Notes: generated by a model not told the origin, from the sequence alone. A stretch of DNA of 64,000 nucleotides from Streptomyces sp. CB01635 (GCF_002803065.1 NZ_NNBL01000002.1:372001-436000), one strand, 5' to 3'; shown: positions 26,138 through 35,543, numbered from the stretch's first letter. Numbers and translations are program-made.

Positions 26138-27289
26138 CTACATCTCGCCGAGCGTGACCTCGGCCGTCATAGCGGCCCCGTTCCTCAGGTACGCGACCGA
26201 GACCTTGTCGCCGGGCTTGTCGGCGGCGAGTTCCTCCGCGAGCGACACCATCGTGTTGACGTCTGTGTCGCCGACCTGGGTGATGACGTCCCCGGACTGG
26301 ATCCCGGCCTTCTGCGCGGCCCCGCCGTCGTCGACGTCCACGACGGCGACCCCGTCCGGCTGGTAGGAGCTGCCGAGCACCGTACGGCCCGTGATGCCGA
26401 GCGCGGCCCGCCCCGAGTCCGTGACCTTGCCCTTCTTGATGACCTGGTCGGCGACCGTCGAGACCATGGACGAGGGGATCGCGAACCCGATGCCGGGCGC
26501 CGCGCCGCCGCTCATGTTGGGGTCCGTCGCGGCGAGCGTCGGGATGCCGACGACCTGCCCGTCGAGATTGACGAGGGCGCCGCCGCTGTTGCCCGGGTTG
26601 ATCGCCGCGGACGTCTGCACCATGTTCCCGATGGTGGCGCCGGTCCCGCCGGCCTCGCGGTTCTCGCTGACGGTCCGCCCGGTCGCCGAGACGATGCCCT
26701 GGGTGACGCTGGAGGAGAGGCCGAGCGGCGAGCCCATCGCCAGGGTGATCTGGCCGACCTCGACCTTGGACGAGTCCGCGAACCTCGCCGGCTTGAGCCC
26801 CTCGGCCACCTTGTCCAGCTTGATGACGGCGAGGTCCTGCTCGGGGTAGGCGTAGACGAGCGTCGCGGTCAGCTCGGTCTCGCTGTTGGACGTGGTCACC
26901 TTGAACGTCTTCTCGTCGCCGACCACGTGCGCGTTGGTGACGACGTGGCCCTTGTCGTCGTAGACGATCCCGGAGCCCTGCTCGGACGAGGCCTGGATCT
27001 GGACGACGGACGGCAGGACGTCCTTGATCACCTTCTGGTAGTCGGCCTGCAGAGCGTTGCCGGAGGCGAGCGCGGCCTGCTCCGTGGTGGCGGACGGCTT
27101 CGTCGACGGGTCGGACGGGCCGGCGGAGTCGTCCCCGGAGCAGCCGCCGACCAGGGCCAGCGAGCAGACGACGGCGGTCAGCGGCAGCGCGAGCCGCAGA
27201 ACGCGGGCACGCCCGCTACGAGTGGGACGGGCACGCGTACGGGAACCGGAAAGAGAGCGGGCACGGGAACGGGCACGGAAAGGATCCAT
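26138..27289 (-). CDS. HtrA/DegP-like serine protease, lipoprotein
   Basis: 383 residues. After an Arg-rich N-terminus and hydrophobic segment, LALVGGC gives a lipobox with Cys50, so the protein is probably anchored outside the membrane. The trypsin-like triad is visible: TNAHVV (His121), EQDLAVIKL (Asp152), NPGNSGGALV (Ser235). A single PDZ domain (about 290-375, with GIQSGDVITQVGDTDVNT) ends it. The family degrades or remodels misfolded envelope proteins. It stands near PspA and a two-component pair and belongs to the same envelope-stress theme, though no shared promoter is apparent. Confidence 0.95.
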   Translation of the reverse strand: MDPFRARSRARSLSGSRTRARPTRSGRARVLRLALPLTAVVCSLALVGGCSGDDSAGPSDPSTKPSATTEQAALASGNALQADYQKVIKDVLPSVVQIQASSEQGSGIVYDDKGHVVTNAHVVGDEKTFKVTTSNSETELTATLVYAYPEQDLAVIKLDKVAEGLKPARFADSSKVEVGQITLAMGSPLGLSSSVTQGIVSATGRTVSENREAGGTGATIGNMVQTSAAINPGNSGGALVNLDGQVVGIPTLAATDPNMSGGAAPGIGFAIPSSMVSTVADQVIKKGKVTDSGRAALGITGRTVLGSSYQPDGVAVVDVDDGGAAQKAGIQSGDVITQVGDTDVNTMVSLAEELAADKPGDKVSVAYLRNGAAMTAEVTLGEM

Positions 27290-27361
27290 GCCCGGATTGT
27301 CACCGTCGTCCCGTTGTTCCTGCCTGCGGTGGGCCGCCGAACAGGGGGCGCGACGGGGCCG

Positions 27362-28156
27362 TCAGCCGCGCACACCGCACAGGTGCAGCAGCGCCGCCAC
27401 CCGGCGGTACGGCTCCGTGCGGCCCGCCCGCTCCTCCGCCGCGAGCAGCGTGTGGAACTCGCCGGGCGGCGGCACGGGCACGTCGTCCCCCGCCGTGTCC
27501 GTGAAGACCCGCACCCCGTACCAGGCGTGCAGCGGAGCCCCGATCCCGGCCAGCGTGGCGGTCAGCGCGCCGAGCCGGTCGGCCCGCACGTCGAGCCCGA
27601 GCCGGTTGCGGTACGAGGCCGTGTCGAAGGAGCCGAGCGCCGCCTGCCAGTCCCCGGCGAGGCCGGGCCGCATGGCGAGCGCGTCACCGTTGCGCACGAG
27701 GAGCGAGAGCAGGCCACCGGGGGCCAGCATCCGCGCCAGGCCCGCGAGCAGCGCGTCGGGGTCCTCTACGTACATCAGGACCCCGTGGCACAGCACCACG
27801 TCGAAGCTGCCGGGCAGGAAGTGCACCCCGGTCTCCCGGCCGTCGCCCTCCACGAGGCGTACCCGGCCGCGGATGCCCTCGGGCTCCCCGGCGAGCGCGG
27901 CCCGTGCCGCGGCCACCATCTCGGGATCCTGCTCGACCCCGGTCACCTGATGTCCGGCACGGGCGAGGCGCAGGGCCTGCGTGCCCTGGCCCATGCCGAC
28001 GTCGAGCACCCGCAGCCGCTGCCCCACGGGGTAACGCGCGGCGAGCTGCTCGTCGAGCTGCCGTGCCACGAGCTCTTGGCGTACGGCGTTGCGCAGACCG
28101 TCGAGCTTGCCGAGCCAGGACGCCGCGGCGCCGCCGGAGAAGGCCTCCGTGGTCAG
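27362..28156 (-). CDS. Class I SAM-dependent methyltransferase, probable CTG start
   Basis: 264 residues if started at CTG 28156; the classical GTG start at 28069 would give 235. The CTG choice is supported by GGGGAG a few bases upstream, a CTGA overlap with the stop of the DUF3043 gene, and 29 extra residues (TTEAFSGGAAASWLGKLDG) that read like ordinary coding sequence. SAM motif I is VLDVGMGQGTQALRLA, followed by GVEQDPEM, VEGDGRE, VVLCHGVLMYVEDP and LLVRNGDA. Substrate unknown; the type resembles MenG/tRNA-like small-molecule methyltransferases. Translational coupling links it to DUF3043. Confidence 0.88.
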   Translation of the reverse strand: MTTEAFSGGAAASWLGKLDGLRNAVRQELVARQLDEQLAARYPVGQRLRVLDVGMGQGTQALRLARAGHQVTGVEQDPEMVAAARAALAGEPEGIRGRVRLVEGDGRETGVHFLPGSFDVVLCHGVLMYVEDPDALLAGLARMLAPGGLLSLLVRNGDALAMRPGLAGDWQAALGSFDTASYRNRLGLDVRADRLGALTATLAGIGAPLHAWYGVRVFTDTAGDDVPVPPPGEFHTLLAAEERAGRTEPYRRVAALLHLCGVRG

Positions 28157-28749
28157 GGCCGCTCCCCGCGCTTGACCTGGGGCTTGGGCAGACGGAGCCG
28201 GCGCATCTGGAGCGTGCGCATCAGGGCGTACGCGACGGCGCCCTTCTTCGGCTCGTTCGGGAACTTCTCGGCCAGGCGCTTCTTCAGGCGGAACGCGGTG
28301 ACGACCGAGTCGAGCACGATCAGCACGATCACGATGAGCCAGAGCAGCAGCGCGATGTTCTGCAGGCTGGAGATCCGGACCATGGTCATCACGAGGATGA
28401 CCACCGCCAGGGGCAGGAAGAACTCGGCGATGCAGAAGCGCGAGTCGACGAAGTCGCGCGCGAACTTTCGCACCGGACCCTTGTCGCGGGCGGGAAGGTA
28501 ACGCTCGTCACCGCTGGCGAGCGCCTGGCGCTGCCTCTCCATCGCGGTGCGGCGCTCTTCGCGCTGCCGCTTCGACGCCTCCTTGCGGGTCGTCGGCGTA
28601 TTGGCCACGCTGCGGCGCTGGGTCTGGGCCTGGCTGCGCTTGGGCGTGGGGCGGCCCTTGGGGGCCTGCGGGTCACGGGGCTGCGTGGAGTCGGTCACCG
28701 GCGCCTTGGCGGCCTGGGCCTTCTCGTCCTTGGATCGGCTACGGAACAC
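28153..28749 (-). CDS. DUF3043 membrane protein
   Basis: 198 residues. The GTG at 28749 starts the family's usual VFRSRSKDEK; TACCCT lies 8 nt upstream and may be a -10 box (leaderless). The N-terminal 90 residues are basic and disordered, rich in Lys/Arg/Gln/Thr. Two hydrophobic helices follow (FFLPLAVVILVMTMV and LLLWLIVIVLIVL), then a basic C-terminal tail (RLRLPKPQVKRG). Function is unknown to me; DUF3043 is widespread in actinobacteria. It is divergent from pspA and overlaps the methyltransferase downstream. Confidence 0.88.
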   Translation of the reverse strand: MFRSRSKDEKAQAAKAPVTDSTQPRDPQAPKGRPTPKRSQAQTQRRSVANTPTTRKEASKRQREERRTAMERQRQALASGDERYLPARDKGPVRKFARDFVDSRFCIAEFFLPLAVVILVMTMVRISSLQNIALLLWLIVIVLIVLDSVVTAFRLKKRLAEKFPNEPKKGAVAYALMRTLQMRRLRLPKPQVKRGERP

Positions 28750-29049
28750 AAAACCCAAGGGTACGGGGTGCGGGCGCATGGACCAGAGGCGAGTGGGGAA
28801 CGATCCGGCAACACCCTGCGTCAGTGTTGCTGAGCGTTCCCGGCAGCTGCACCGTGTGCCCGTCGATCCGGCCCCCAGGGGGACACCTACTCCCTGCGCC
28901 GGAGCGGGACCGTACGCAGTCGTCCTTGGGGATGAGCGCATCCGCGCCTGAACAGTGCGGTAATAGAGGCAGGACCCGTACTGTGGGTTCTGTCGCAGTG
29001 CTGGTGCTGGACGTCTGCTGGATCTGTCAGAAGGGGGCGCGCGAAGCCC
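28750..29049. promoter_or_regulatory. Divergent DUF3043/pspA control region
   Basis: 300 bp without a gene. It holds a 7-bp inverted repeat GCAACAC-N9-GTGTTGC (28808-28830), a smaller GGATG-N4-CATCC repeat (28930-28943), and an AT-richer TAATAG (28961-28966) that could be a -10 for pspA. No convincing -35 partner or known operator is seen. Confidence 0.4.
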
Positions 29050-29853
29050 ATGAGCGGTGTCATGAAGCGTATGGGGATGATCTTCCGCGCGAAGGCGAAC
29101 AAGGCCCTTGACCGGGCCGAGGACCCGCGCGAGACCCTCGATTACTCGTACCAGAAACAGCTGGAGCTGCTCCAGAAGGTGCGCCGCGGTGTCGCCGACG
29201 TGGCGACGTCGCGCAAGCGCCTGGAGCTGCAGCTCAACCAGCTCCAGAACCAGTCGTCCAAGCTGGAGGACCAGGGCCGCAAGGCGCTCGCGCTCGGCCG
29301 CGAGGACCTGGCCCGCGAGGCGCTCTCGCGCCGGGCCGCCCTCCAGCAGCAGGTCACCGACCTGGAGACGCAGCACCAGACCCTCCAGGGCGAGGAGGAG
29401 AAGCTCACCCTCGCGGCGCAGCGCCTCCAGGCCAAGGTCGACGCCTTCCGTACGAAGAAGGAGACGATCAAGGCGACCTACACGGCGGCCCAGGCGCAGA
29501 CCCGGATCGGCGAGGCCTTCTCCGGCATCTCCGAGGAGATGGGCGACGTGGGCATGGCCATCCAGCGTGCCGAGGACAAGACGGCGCAGCTCCAGGCCCG
29601 GGCCGGCGCGATCGACGAACTGCTTGCCTCCGGCGCCCTCGACGACCAGTCCGGCCTCGCCAAGGACGACATCCAGAGCGAGCTGGACCGCCTCTCCGGT
29701 GGTACGGATGTAGAGCTGGAACTCCAGCGGATGAAGGCCGAGCTGTCGGGCGGTTCCTCCTCCTCGCAGCAGGCCATCGAGGGCGGGCAGGGCCAGGGCC
29801 AGCAGTCGCCGACCCAGACGCCGCAGGACACCCCGCGCTTCGACAAGCAGTAG
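29050..29853 (+). CDS. pspA: Phage shock protein A (PspA/IM30 family)
   Basis: 267 residues. A long all-alpha coiled coil (about 25-220, rich in Gln/Glu/Arg heptads such as KRLELQLNQLQNQSSKLEDQ) follows an amphipathic N-terminal helix (MSGVMKRMGMIFRAKANKAL) that contacts the membrane. The C-terminal Gln/Ser/Pro-rich tail (about 35 residues) is typical of Streptomyces PspA. The family stabilises membranes under proton-motive-force or cell-envelope stress. AAGGGGG precedes the ATG. pspAA follows after 21 bp, in one operon. Confidence 0.95.
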   Translation: MSGVMKRMGMIFRAKANKALDRAEDPRETLDYSYQKQLELLQKVRRGVADVATSRKRLELQLNQLQNQSSKLEDQGRKALALGREDLAREALSRRAALQQQVTDLETQHQTLQGEEEKLTLAAQRLQAKVDAFRTKKETIKATYTAAQAQTRIGEAFSGISEEMGDVGMAIQRAEDKTAQLQARAGAIDELLASGALDDQSGLAKDDIQSELDRLSGGTDVELELQRMKAELSGGSSSSQQAIEGGQGQGQQSPTQTPQDTPRFDKQ

Positions 29854-29874
29854 TCCCACGCCGAGGAGGGCGTC

Positions 29875-30153
29875 ATGATCGTACGGATCATGGGGGAGGG
29901 GCAGGTGGAGCTGGCCGACAGCCACTTCACCGAGCTCAACAAGCTCGACAACGAGCTCCTGGCCGAGATGGAGAACGGGGACGGTCCCGCTTTCCGCCGC
30001 ACGCTCAACGCCCTGCTCGAAACGGTCCGCTCTCTCGGCACCCCTCTGCCCGACGCGTCCCTGGAACCCTCGGAACTCATCCTTCCGTCCCCGGACGCGA
30101 CCCTGGAAGAGGTCCGGGAGATGCTGAGCGACGACGGTCTGATCCCTGGCTGA
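29875..30153 (+). CDS. pspAA: PspA-associated protein PspAA
   Basis: 92 residues, starting MIVRIMGEGQVELADSHFTELNKLDNEL, the hallmark of the PspAA family found directly after pspA in actinobacteria and related groups. The compact acidic domain is thought to bind or regulate PspA. The C-terminal half (ILPSPDATLEEVREMLSDDGLIPG) is also conserved. It lies 21 bp after pspA and 79 bp before a histidine kinase gene, so the four genes may be transcribed together. Confidence 0.93.
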   Translation: MIVRIMGEGQVELADSHFTELNKLDNELLAEMENGDGPAFRRTLNALLETVRSLGTPLPDASLEPSELILPSPDATLEEVREMLSDDGLIPG

Positions 30154-30232
30154 GCCGTCACGGGCGGTACGCGGCCTGCCGCGCGCACCGCATCTGGACG
30201 GGCGTGCCACGCACGGACGAGGGGGCGATACC

Positions 30233-31474
30233 GTGACGCCGGTGACCCCCTTCGTACGCTGGGCCAGGACTCACCCCCGGGCCATGGACGCGGCCCTCGC
30301 GGCGGCGGTGCTGCTCTGCATGATCGCCGCCTCCTTCGCCGATCCGAACGGCGGCGGCGACGGCACCCCCACCTGGGGCACCCGCAGTCCCCAGCTCCTC
30401 AGCGTCGTCTTCATGGTCCTCGGCGCGGCCGCACTCGTTCTTCGGCGCCGCGCCCCCATGGCGGTCCTCGCGGCCACCTCCGCCGTCACCCTCGCCGAAC
30501 TCATCACCGGCGACCCGCGCGCACCCGTCTCGATGAGCGCCGTCGTCGCGCTCTACACCGTCGCCGCCACCACCGACCGCCCCACCACCTGGCGCGTCGG
30601 CCTCGCCACCATGACCGTCCTCACCGGCGCCGCCATGCTGGCGGGCCCCCTGCCCTGGTACTCGCAGGAGAACATCGGCGTCTTCGCCTGGACCGGCATG
30701 GCCGCCGCGGCCGGTGACGCCGTGCGCAGCCGGCGCGCGTTCGTCGACGCGATCCGCGAGCGGGCCGAGCGGGCCGAGCGCACACGGGAGGAGGAGGCCC
30801 GGCGCCGCGTCGCCGAGGAGCGCCTGCGCATCGCCCGCGACCTGCACGACGTCGTCGCGCACCACATCGCCCTGGTCAACGTCCAGGCGGGCGTCGCCTC
30901 GCACGTCATGGACAAGCGCCCCGACCAGGCCAAGGAGGCCCTCTCGCACGTGCGCGAGGCGAGCCGCTCCGCGCTCAACGAACTCCGCGCCACCGTCGGC
31001 CTGTTGAGGCAGTCCGGCGACCCCGAGGCCCCGACCGAACCGGCGCCGGGACTCGACCGCCTCGAAGACCTCGTCGGCACGTTCCGCAACGCGGGCCTGC
31101 CCGTCGAGGTCACCTGCTCCGACCGCGCCACCGGCCTGCCGGCCGCCGTCGACCTGGCCGCCTACCGCATCGTCCAAGAGGCCCTCACCAATGTGCAGAA
31201 GCACGCGGGCGCCGAGGCCAAGGCCGAGGTCAGCGTCGTGCGCGTAGGCCCGAACATCGAGGTCACGATCCTCGACAACGGCCCCGGCACCGCGCAGCCC
31301 TCGCCCGACAGCGGCGGCCACGGCCTGCTCGGCATGCGCGAGCGCGTCGCCGCGGTCGGCGGCAGTCTGTCGGTCGGACCGCGGTACGGGGGCGGGTTCC
31401 GCGTCCATGCGATCCTGCCCGTCCAGGCCCACGCCACCGCGGGCCGCGCCACGGACACGAGGGACGCTGGATGA
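30233..31474 (+). CDS. Two-component sensor histidine kinase (HisKA_3)
   Basis: 413 residues from a GTG with GAGGGGG upstream. Four to five N-terminal membrane helices (about 17-160) are followed by the phospho-acceptor motif ARDLHDVVAHHIALVNVQAGV (His205), then the HATPase domain with EALTNVQKHA (N box), DNGPG (G1 box) and GHGLLGMRER (G2 box). This is the NarL/DesK kinase type. The response regulator gene overlaps it by ATGA, so they form a pair. The position after pspA-pspAA suggests a role in membrane stress or control of the downstream efflux gene; the signal is unknown. Confidence 0.95.
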   Translation: MTPVTPFVRWARTHPRAMDAALAAAVLLCMIAASFADPNGGGDGTPTWGTRSPQLLSVVFMVLGAAALVLRRRAPMAVLAATSAVTLAELITGDPRAPVSMSAVVALYTVAATTDRPTTWRVGLATMTVLTGAAMLAGPLPWYSQENIGVFAWTGMAAAAGDAVRSRRAFVDAIRERAERAERTREEEARRRVAEERLRIARDLHDVVAHHIALVNVQAGVASHVMDKRPDQAKEALSHVREASRSALNELRATVGLLRQSGDPEAPTEPAPGLDRLEDLVGTFRNAGLPVEVTCSDRATGLPAAVDLAAYRIVQEALTNVQKHAGAEAKAEVSVVRVGPNIEVTILDNGPGTAQPSPDSGGHGLLGMRERVAAVGGSLSVGPRYGGGFRVHAILPVQAHATAGRATDTRDAG

Positions 31475-32169
31475 CCATTCGGGTACTGCTCGCCGACGAC
31501 CAGGCCCTGCTGCGCAGCGCCTTCCGCGTCCTCGTGGACTCCGAACCCGACATGCTCGTCGTCGGCGAGGCGTCCGACGGTGCGGAGGCCGTCCGCCTCG
31601 CCAAGTCCGAGAAGGCCGACGTCGTCCTGATGGACATCCGGATGCCCGGTACCGACGGACTCGCAGCGACCCGACTGATCAGCGCCGACCCCGAACTGGC
31701 GCACGTACGCGTCGTGATGCTCACGACCTTCGAGGTGGACGAGTACGTCGTCCAGTCGCTGCGCGCGGGCGCCTCCGGCTTCCTCGGCAAGGGCGCCGAA
31801 CCCGAGGAACTGCTCGGGGCGGTGCGGATCGCCGCCGCGGGCGAGGCGCTCCTGTCGCCCGTCGCGACCAAGGGCCTGATCGCCAAGTTCCTCGCGCAGG
31901 GCGAGGGGTACGGCGACTGGGAGGACGGCGCGCGCCCCGGCGGCGCCCACGGCGAACGCCTCGCCGCGCTCACCACCCGCGAGCGCGAGGTCCTCGTCCA
32001 GGTCGCCGGCGGCCACTCGAACGACGAGATCGCGGAGCGCCTCCAGGTCAGCCCCCTCACGGTCAAAACCCATGTGAACCGCGCCATGGCCAAGCTCGGC
32101 GCCCGGGACCGTGCCCAACTCGTCGTAATCGCGTACGAATCGGGCCTGGTCCGTCCAAGGGTGGAGTGA
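31471..32169 (+). CDS. Response regulator, NarL/LuxR type
   Basis: 232 residues. Receiver domain with acidic pair (LLADDQ), phospho-acceptor Asp55 in VVLMDIRMPGTDG, Thr in VVMLTTFEVDEYV and conserved Lys in GFLGKGAEPEELL, so it should be phosphorylatable. LuxR-type HTH is about 165-225 (LTTREREVLVQVAGGHSNDE, then IAERLQVSPLTVKTHVNRAMAKL). The start overlaps the kinase stop by four bases (ATGA). The RND pump gene lies 204 bp downstream on the same strand and is the nearest candidate target besides the psp genes. Confidence 0.95.
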   Translation: MTIRVLLADDQALLRSAFRVLVDSEPDMLVVGEASDGAEAVRLAKSEKADVVLMDIRMPGTDGLAATRLISADPELAHVRVVMLTTFEVDEYVVQSLRAGASGFLGKGAEPEELLGAVRIAAAGEALLSPVATKGLIAKFLAQGEGYGDWEDGARPGGAHGERLAALTTREREVLVQVAGGHSNDEIAERLQVSPLTVKTHVNRAMAKLGARDRAQLVVIAYESGLVRPRVE

Positions 32170-32372
32170 GCCGGGGCCTCCGCGTACTACGGGCGCAGTA
32201 TGCGGCGCATAAGAACGGGACCTGGGAGCGACGGAACCGCCCTCCGGCATGACTGAGGGTGTAGGGGGCCCCGCGCATGTCTGCCGACGTACCGCGTTCT
32301 CAGGATGCACAAGCGTCCCCCGGACGCCCGGGGCCCCTCCTGCCGCGCTCGCCACAGAGAGAGACCCACACC

Positions 32373-35300
32373 ATGTCCTGGCTGTCGAGATTCAGCCTCG
32401 CTCAACGGGCCCTGATCGGGCTGATGTCGATCATCGCGATCGTCTTCGGCGCCATCGCGATCCCTCAGCTCAAGCAGCAGCTGCTGCCCTCCATCGAACT
32501 GCCCATGGTGTCCGTCCTGGCCCCGTACCAGGGCGCGTCTCCCGACGTGGTCGAGAAGCAGGTCATCGAGCCGCTCGAGTCGACCATCGACGCGGTCGAC
32601 GGCATCACCGGCATCACCTCCACGGCGAGCGAGGGCAACGCCGTGATCATGGCCCAGTTCGACTACGGCAACGGCTCCAAGCAGCTCGTCGCCGACGTCC
32701 AGCAGGCCGTGAACCGGGCCCGCGCCCAGCTCCCCGACGACGTCGACCCGCAGGTCGTCGCGGGCTCCACGGACGACATACCGACCGTGGTCCTCGCCGT
32801 CACGTCCGACAAGGACCAGCAGGCGCTCGCCGACCAGCTCGACAAGACCGTCGTCCCGTCCCTCAAGGACATCGACGGCGTCGGCCAGGTCACCGTCGAC
32901 GGTGTGCGCGACCTCCAGGTCACCGTCACCCCCGACGACAAGAAGCTCGCCGCGGCCGGCGTCAGCCAGGCCGCGCTCGGCCAGTCCCTCCAGGCGGGCG
33001 GCGCGACCCTGCCCGCCGGCTCCTTCGACGAGGGCGGCAGCAACCGCACCGTCCAGGTCGGCGGCGGTTTCACCTCCCTGAAGCAGATCCAGGACCTGAT
33101 GGTCACCGGCGAGGGCGTCAGGAAGCCCGTACGCCTCGGTGACGTCGCCAAGGTCGCGCAACAGCCCGCCAAGGCCGACTCGATCACCCGCACCGACGGC
33201 AAGCCCAGCCTTGCGGTCATGGTCACCATGGACCACGACGGCAGTGCGGTCGCCATCTCCGACGCGGTCAAGGACAAGCTCCCCGACCTGCGCAAGGACC
33301 TCGGCACCGGTGCGAAGCTCACGGTCGTCAGCGACCAGGGCCCGGCCGTCTCCAAGTCCATCGACGGCCTGACCACGGAGGGCGCGCTCGGCCTGCTCTT
33401 CGCGGTCCTCGTCATCCTCGTCTTCCTGGCGTCGATCCGCTCGACCCTGGTCACCGCGGTCTCGATCCCGCTCTCGGTCGTCCTGGCCCTGATCGTGCTC
33501 TGGACCCGCGACCTCTCGCTCAACATGCTCACGCTCGGTGCGCTGACCATCGCGATCGGCCGCGTCGTGGACGACTCCATCGTCGTCCTGGAGAACATCA
33601 AGCGGCACCTCGGCTACGGCGAGGAGCGCCAGGAGGCGATCCTCAAGGCGGTCCGCGAGGTCGCGGGCGCCGTCACGTCGTCCACCCTGACCACCGTCGC
33701 CGTCTTCCTGCCCATCGGTCTGGTGGGCGGCATGGTCGGCGAGCTGTTCGGCTCGTTCTCCCTGACGGTCACGGCGGCCCTGCTGGCCTCGCTGATCGTC
33801 TCGCTCACCGTCGTGCCGGTCCTGTCGTACTGGTTCCTGCGCCCGCCCAAGGCGATCAAGGGTGTCGACCCGGAGGAGGCGCGCCGCAAGGCGGAGGAGA
33901 AGGAGGCGCGTTCCTGGCTCCAGCGGATCTACGTCCCCGTCCTGCGCTTCGCGACCCGTCGCCGCCTCACCAGCGTCCTCATCGCGGTCGTGGTCCTGGT
34001 CGGCACGTTCGGCATGGCCCCCATGCTGAAGACGAACTTCTTCGACCAGGGCGAGCAGGAAGTCCTGTCCATCAAGCAGGAGCTGAAGCCGGGCACCAGC
34101 CTGGCGGCGACCGACGCCGCGGCGAAGAAGGTCGAGAAGCTGCTCGACGGCGTCGACTCGGTCAAGGACTACCAGGTCACCATCGGCTCGTCCGGCTTCA
34201 TGGCGGCCTTCGGCGGCGGTACTGACACCAACCAGGCGTCGTACCAGGTGACGCTGAAGGGCAAGGCGTCGTACGAGAAGACCCAGGACCGCATCGAGAA
34301 GGGTCTCGGGGAGCTCTCCGGGATCGGCCGGACCACCATCGCGGCCGGTGACGGCTTCGGCAGCCAGGACCTCAGCGTCGTGGTGAAGGCGGCCGACGGC
34401 CAGGTCCTGCGCAAGGCGGCCGACGAGGTCCGCGCCGAGGTCGCCGAGCTCGACGACGTCACGGACGTCACCAGCGACCTGTCGCAGTCGGTCCCGCGCA
34501 TCTCGGTCAGGGCCAACTCCAAGGCAGCGGCGTCCGGGTTCAACGACACCACGCTCGGCGCGGCCGTCGGCCAGGCCGTGCGCGGCACCACCAGCGGCAA
34601 GGCGATCCTCGACGACACCGAGCGCGACGTCGTCGTGAAGTCGGCGAAGCCCGCCACCACCATGGCCGAGCTCAAGAAGCTCCCGATGGGTCCCGGCGGT
34701 CTGAAGCTCGGCGACATCGCCACGGTGAAGCTGGTCGACGGGCCGGTCTCCATGACCCGGATCGACGGCGCCCGCGCCGCGACGATCACGGCCAAGCCGA
34801 CCGGTGACAACACGGGCGCGGTCAGCGCCGACCTACAGACGAAGATCAAGGCACTGAAGCTGCCCGCGGGCGCGACGGCCACGATCGGCGGCGTCACGTC
34901 CGACCAGGACGACGCGTTCAAGAACCTCGGCCTCGCCATGCTGGCCGCGATCGCGATCGTGTTCATGCTCCTGGTCGCCACGTTCCGCTCGCTGGCCCAG
35001 CCGCTGATCCTGCTGGTCTCGATCCCGTTCGCGGCGACCGGCGCGATCGGCCTGCTCATCGCCACCGGCACCCCGATGGGTGTCCCGGCGATGATCGGCA
35101 TGCTGATGCTCATCGGCATCGTGGTCACCAACGCGATCGTCCTGATCGACCTGATCAACCAGTACCGCAAGGAGGGCTACGGCACGATCGAGGCGGTCAT
35201 CGAGGGCGGCCGCCACCGTCTGCGCCCGATCCTCATGACGGCCCTGGCGACGATCTTCGCCCTGCTCCCGATGGCGCTCGGCGTCACCGGCGAGGGCGGC

Positions 35301-35528
35301 TTCATCGCCCAGCCGCTCGCGGTCGTGGTGATCGGCGGCCTGATCACGTCGACGCTTCTGACGCTCCTCCTCGTCCCGACGCTCTACGCGATGCTGGAGC
35401 TCCGCAAGGAGCGGCGCCGCAAGAAGCGCGAGGCGAAGCGGGCGCAGAAGGCCGGCGTGCCGGCCGAGCAGGAGGCCGCGCAGGCCTCGGAGGCTGAGTC
35501 CGGCGAGCCGGAGCCGGCCCAGGTCTGA
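32373..35528 (+). CDS. RND-superfamily efflux transporter (AcrB/SwrC-like)
   Basis: 1051 residues with the two-half RND plan: a helix near the N-terminus, a large extracytoplasmic loop, six helices, then the same again. The proton-relay acids of helix 4 are present in AIGRVVDDSIVVLENI. In helix 10 (LMLIGIVVTNAIVLIDL) the AcrB lysine is replaced by threonine, as in Gram-positive SwrC. The Lys/Ala-rich tail (about 30 residues) is cytoplasmic. Start ATG 32373 has GAGAGAG upstream and places helix 1 correctly; an ATG at 32277 with AGGGGG would add 32 residues. No membrane-fusion partner is encoded nearby. Probably a lipopeptide, antibiotic or lipid exporter. Confidence 0.94.
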   Translation: MSWLSRFSLAQRALIGLMSIIAIVFGAIAIPQLKQQLLPSIELPMVSVLAPYQGASPDVVEKQVIEPLESTIDAVDGITGITSTASEGNAVIMAQFDYGNGSKQLVADVQQAVNRARAQLPDDVDPQVVAGSTDDIPTVVLAVTSDKDQQALADQLDKTVVPSLKDIDGVGQVTVDGVRDLQVTVTPDDKKLAAAGVSQAALGQSLQAGGATLPAGSFDEGGSNRTVQVGGGFTSLKQIQDLMVTGEGVRKPVRLGDVAKVAQQPAKADSITRTDGKPSLAVMVTMDHDGSAVAISDAVKDKLPDLRKDLGTGAKLTVVSDQGPAVSKSIDGLTTEGALGLLFAVLVILVFLASIRSTLVTAVSIPLSVVLALIVLWTRDLSLNMLTLGALTIAIGRVVDDSIVVLENIKRHLGYGEERQEAILKAVREVAGAVTSSTLTTVAVFLPIGLVGGMVGELFGSFSLTVTAALLASLIVSLTVVPVLSYWFLRPPKAIKGVDPEEARRKAEEKEARSWLQRIYVPVLRFATRRRLTSVLIAVVVLVGTFGMAPMLKTNFFDQGEQEVLSIKQELKPGTSLAATDAAAKKVEKLLDGVDSVKDYQVTIGSSGFMAAFGGGTDTNQASYQVTLKGKASYEKTQDRIEKGLGELSGIGRTTIAAGDGFGSQDLSVVVKAADGQVLRKAADEVRAEVAELDDVTDVTSDLSQSVPRISVRANSKAAASGFNDTTLGAAVGQAVRGTTSGKAILDDTERDVVVKSAKPATTMAELKKLPMGPGGLKLGDIATVKLVDGPVSMTRIDGARAATITAKPTGDNTGAVSADLQTKIKALKLPAGATATIGGVTSDQDDAFKNLGLAMLAAIAIVFMLLVATFRSLAQPLILLVSIPFAATGAIGLLIATGTPMGVPAMIGMLMLIGIVVTNAIVLIDLINQYRKEGYGTIEAVIEGGRHRLRPILMTALATIFALLPMALGVTGEGGFIAQPLAVVVIGGLITSTLLTLLLVPTLYAMLELRKERRRKKREAKRAQKAGVPAEQEAAQASEAESGEPEPAQV

Positions 35529-35543
35529 CGCACCCGGCACAAC

